NCBI GenBank assembly: GCA_937873655.1
Contig: CALMYQ010000165.1
Coordinates: 1-52,759 of the forward strand
DNA length: 52,759 nt
Direction: 5' to 3'
From: an uncultured Lewinella sp.
GTDB lineage: Bacteria > Bacteroidota > Bacteroidia > Chitinophagales > Saprospiraceae
Shown: positions 51,678-52,759 of the stretch, in pieces
Numbering within the stretch: the first letter of the stretch is position 1
Layout of the letters: each line of letters starts with the position of its first letter
The notes under the pieces: generated by a model
Databases searched by the model: none
What the model saw: the letters and a program-made list of their open reading frames with translations, nothing else
What the model was told of the DNA's origin: nothing
Translations under genes and position numbers: made by a program

Positions 51678-52696
51678 CCCCTCATCTTCCGCGCCGCCGC
51701 GCACATATTCGCCAGTTTCAGCCGTGATGCCCACCGCGCCGTCTGGGACATGCCGCAATCGGGCGCCACAGCCAGTTTTTCGGCCGGCACATATTGGAGG
51801 CATTTGCGAATCCGCTCCTCCACATCTGCAACGGTTTCGATATAATAGCTTTTTACGTCAATTACCCCGACAGCGACGTCCGCTTTTTCAGCAAACCGCT
51901 CCAGGAGGTGGACTTCGGCGAAATTCAGGACGGTCATTTCGGTATGCACCTCATCTGCTTTCATATCCAGGAAATCAGGCAGCATGGGCGATATGGTCTT
52001 TTTACCCACGGAGCGGCCCTTGAAATTCCCGAAACAAAGGTGCATGGCGATCCGTGTTTTGCCGACGACACTGCCCACCGTCCGGTTGAAGATGTCCACA
52101 AACCGGCGGGTATCCTCTTTGTAGGCATAACAGGACATGGAAGGTTCGTCGATGCAGATCTCCTGCGCGCCGGCCGCCACGAGTTTTTCCAGTTCGGCGG
52201 CCACGATCGGCAGGAGGGCTTCCGTGACTTCCCAGCGGTCTTGATAAATATTGCCGGGCAGCAGTCTGCCGGACAGGGTATACGGACCGGGAATGGAAGC
52301 CTTCAGCATTTGTCCTTTCGGCGCCAATCGTTGAAGCCGTTGGAACTCTTCTACCACGCCCAGGCCTTTAGGTGCGCTCAGGGGTTCGAAGATGGTATGC
52401 TTGCCGCGCTGGTCGTGGGCAGGCGGGCCGAATTTCCGGGTTTCGGCGTGGTTGGGTTGAATCCCATCCAGGAATCCGTAAAAGGATAGGTTGAAATCCA
52501 GGCGAGTCTGTTCGCCGTCGGTAATGACATCAAGGCCCGCCGTCACCTGATCGTGTATGGCACTGACGACGGCATCCTCGATCATTTCCTCCAGGTCGGC
52601 CGGGCCAAATTGATCCAGGTTCTGGGCGGCGAATTCCAGCCAGCCGGGAAACGGCCAGGAACCGACAACGGTTGTTTTGATGGGTATGGGCTGCAT
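51674..52696 (-). CDS. Core MetE-like cobalamin-independent methionine synthase domain protein
   Basis: 340 aa, a single UROD/MetE TIM barrel without the N-terminal barrel of full MetE (about 750 aa). TTVVGSWPFPGW opens the fold; LDVITDGEQTRLDFNLSFYG, ASIPGPYTLSGRLL and EICIDEPSMSCY follow. The zinc ligands are recognisable as His-x-Cys in MHLCFGN and a Cys in APDCGMS. Short core MetE proteins take methyl groups from donors other than free methyl-folate, for instance a methyl-cobalamin protein. No corrinoid gene is visible beside it. The 5' flank is a decamer array. Confidence 0.87.
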   Translation of the reverse strand: MQPIPIKTTVVGSWPFPGWLEFAAQNLDQFGPADLEEMIEDAVVSAIHDQVTAGLDVITDGEQTRLDFNLSFYGFLDGIQPNHAETRKFGPPAHDQRGKHTIFEPLSAPKGLGVVEEFQRLQRLAPKGQMLKASIPGPYTLSGRLLPGNIYQDRWEVTEALLPIVAAELEKLVAAGAQEICIDEPSMSCYAYKEDTRRFVDIFNRTVGSVVGKTRIAMHLCFGNFKGRSVGKKTISPMLPDFLDMKADEVHTEMTVLNFAEVHLLERFAEKADVAVGVIDVKSYYIETVADVEERIRKCLQYVPAEKLAVAPDCGMSQTARWASRLKLANMCAAARKMRG

Positions 52697-52700
52697 GGGT

Positions 52701-52759
52701 TCAATTGATTGATTCGATTGATTCGATTGATTCGATTGATTCGATTGATTCGATTGATT
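52701..52759. repeat. TTCGATTGAT decamer array at the window's right edge
   Basis: TTGATTGATTC followed by at least four GATTGATTCG decamers, running off the window. It starts about 5 nt upstream of the MetE-like start codon, so it would form the 5' leader or promoter spacer. The total length cannot be seen. Confidence 0.9.

Noticed and set aside
52697..52759. Possible SAM or cobalamin riboswitch upstream of the MetE-like gene
   Set aside because: Only a decamer array is visible before the window ends; nothing resembling a conserved riboswitch core.

Overview
The window (about 52.8 kb, moderately GC-rich) looks like a chromosome segment of a Bacteroidota bacterium, most plausibly of the Saprospiria/Lewinella kind. 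The evidence is: promoters of the Bacteroidota type (TTTG or TTG, about 20 nt, TAnnTTTG) in front of clpC, rpmI, tRNA-Lys and a STAS gene; a C-terminal type IX secretion sorting domain on a secreted protease; gene starts without clear Shine-Dalgarno sites; many secreted or lipoprotein carbohydrate enzymes; and intergenic spaces filled with short-period repeats. The lineage below phylum is inference.

Layout. 0.1-13.6 kb: a secreted trypsin-like protease with a dockerin-like tail, a membrane/cytochrome c/LRR fusion protein, a GH116-type glycosidase, a COG0523 metallochaperone GTPase, a Tat-exported Gfo/Idh/MocA oxidoreductase, a ChbG-type deacetylase, a lipoprotein sulfatase and a heparinase II/III-like lyase. 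13.6-17.2 kb: a Fic protein with nested promoters and a palindromic operator at its start, divergent from a xylose isomerase-like/oxidoreductase pair. 17.6-21.6 kb: tRNA-Lys(UUU), DNA polymerase IV, a T9SS metalloprotease-like protein and a STAS protein. 22.0-26.5 kb: housekeeping core of clpC, infC (TTG start), rpmI and rplT. 26.6-38.6 kb: MauG-type peroxidase, a two-component ABC importer next to an AraC regulator, an SDR, a GH20-like enzyme, a methyltransferase, D-lactate dehydrogenase, an ECF sigma cassette, a DUF1573 protein and a PhyH dioxygenase. 38.8-45 kb: a BP74-like lipoprotein, a sortilin-type BNR propeller protein and Bacteroidota-specific secreted proteins, one with 19-residue NPDGTHS repeats. 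45.0-52.7 kb: a minus-strand run of core MetE-like protein, metallo-hydrolase, PVC-type CxxCH propeller lipoprotein, Gfo/Idh/MocA oxidoreductase and a DUF4038/GH140-like glycosidase.

How it fits together. Much of the window serves extracellular or periplasmic breakdown of complex, sulfated or acetylated glycans: hydrolases, a lyase, a sulfatase and a deacetylase, plus NAD-type sugar oxidoreductases, a TIM-barrel isomerase and heme proteins that could take the electrons. No SusC/SusD pair is present, so this is not a classical PUL.

The most unusual signal is not a protein. Intergenic spaces carry octamer, decamer and longer repeat arrays and palindromic elements, and in seven genes the stop codon itself lies inside the repeat. 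The unit lengths are mostly not multiples of three, so these arrays present stop codons in every frame of at least one strand. The Fic gene's own control region is the clearest candidate for a self-regulated locus.
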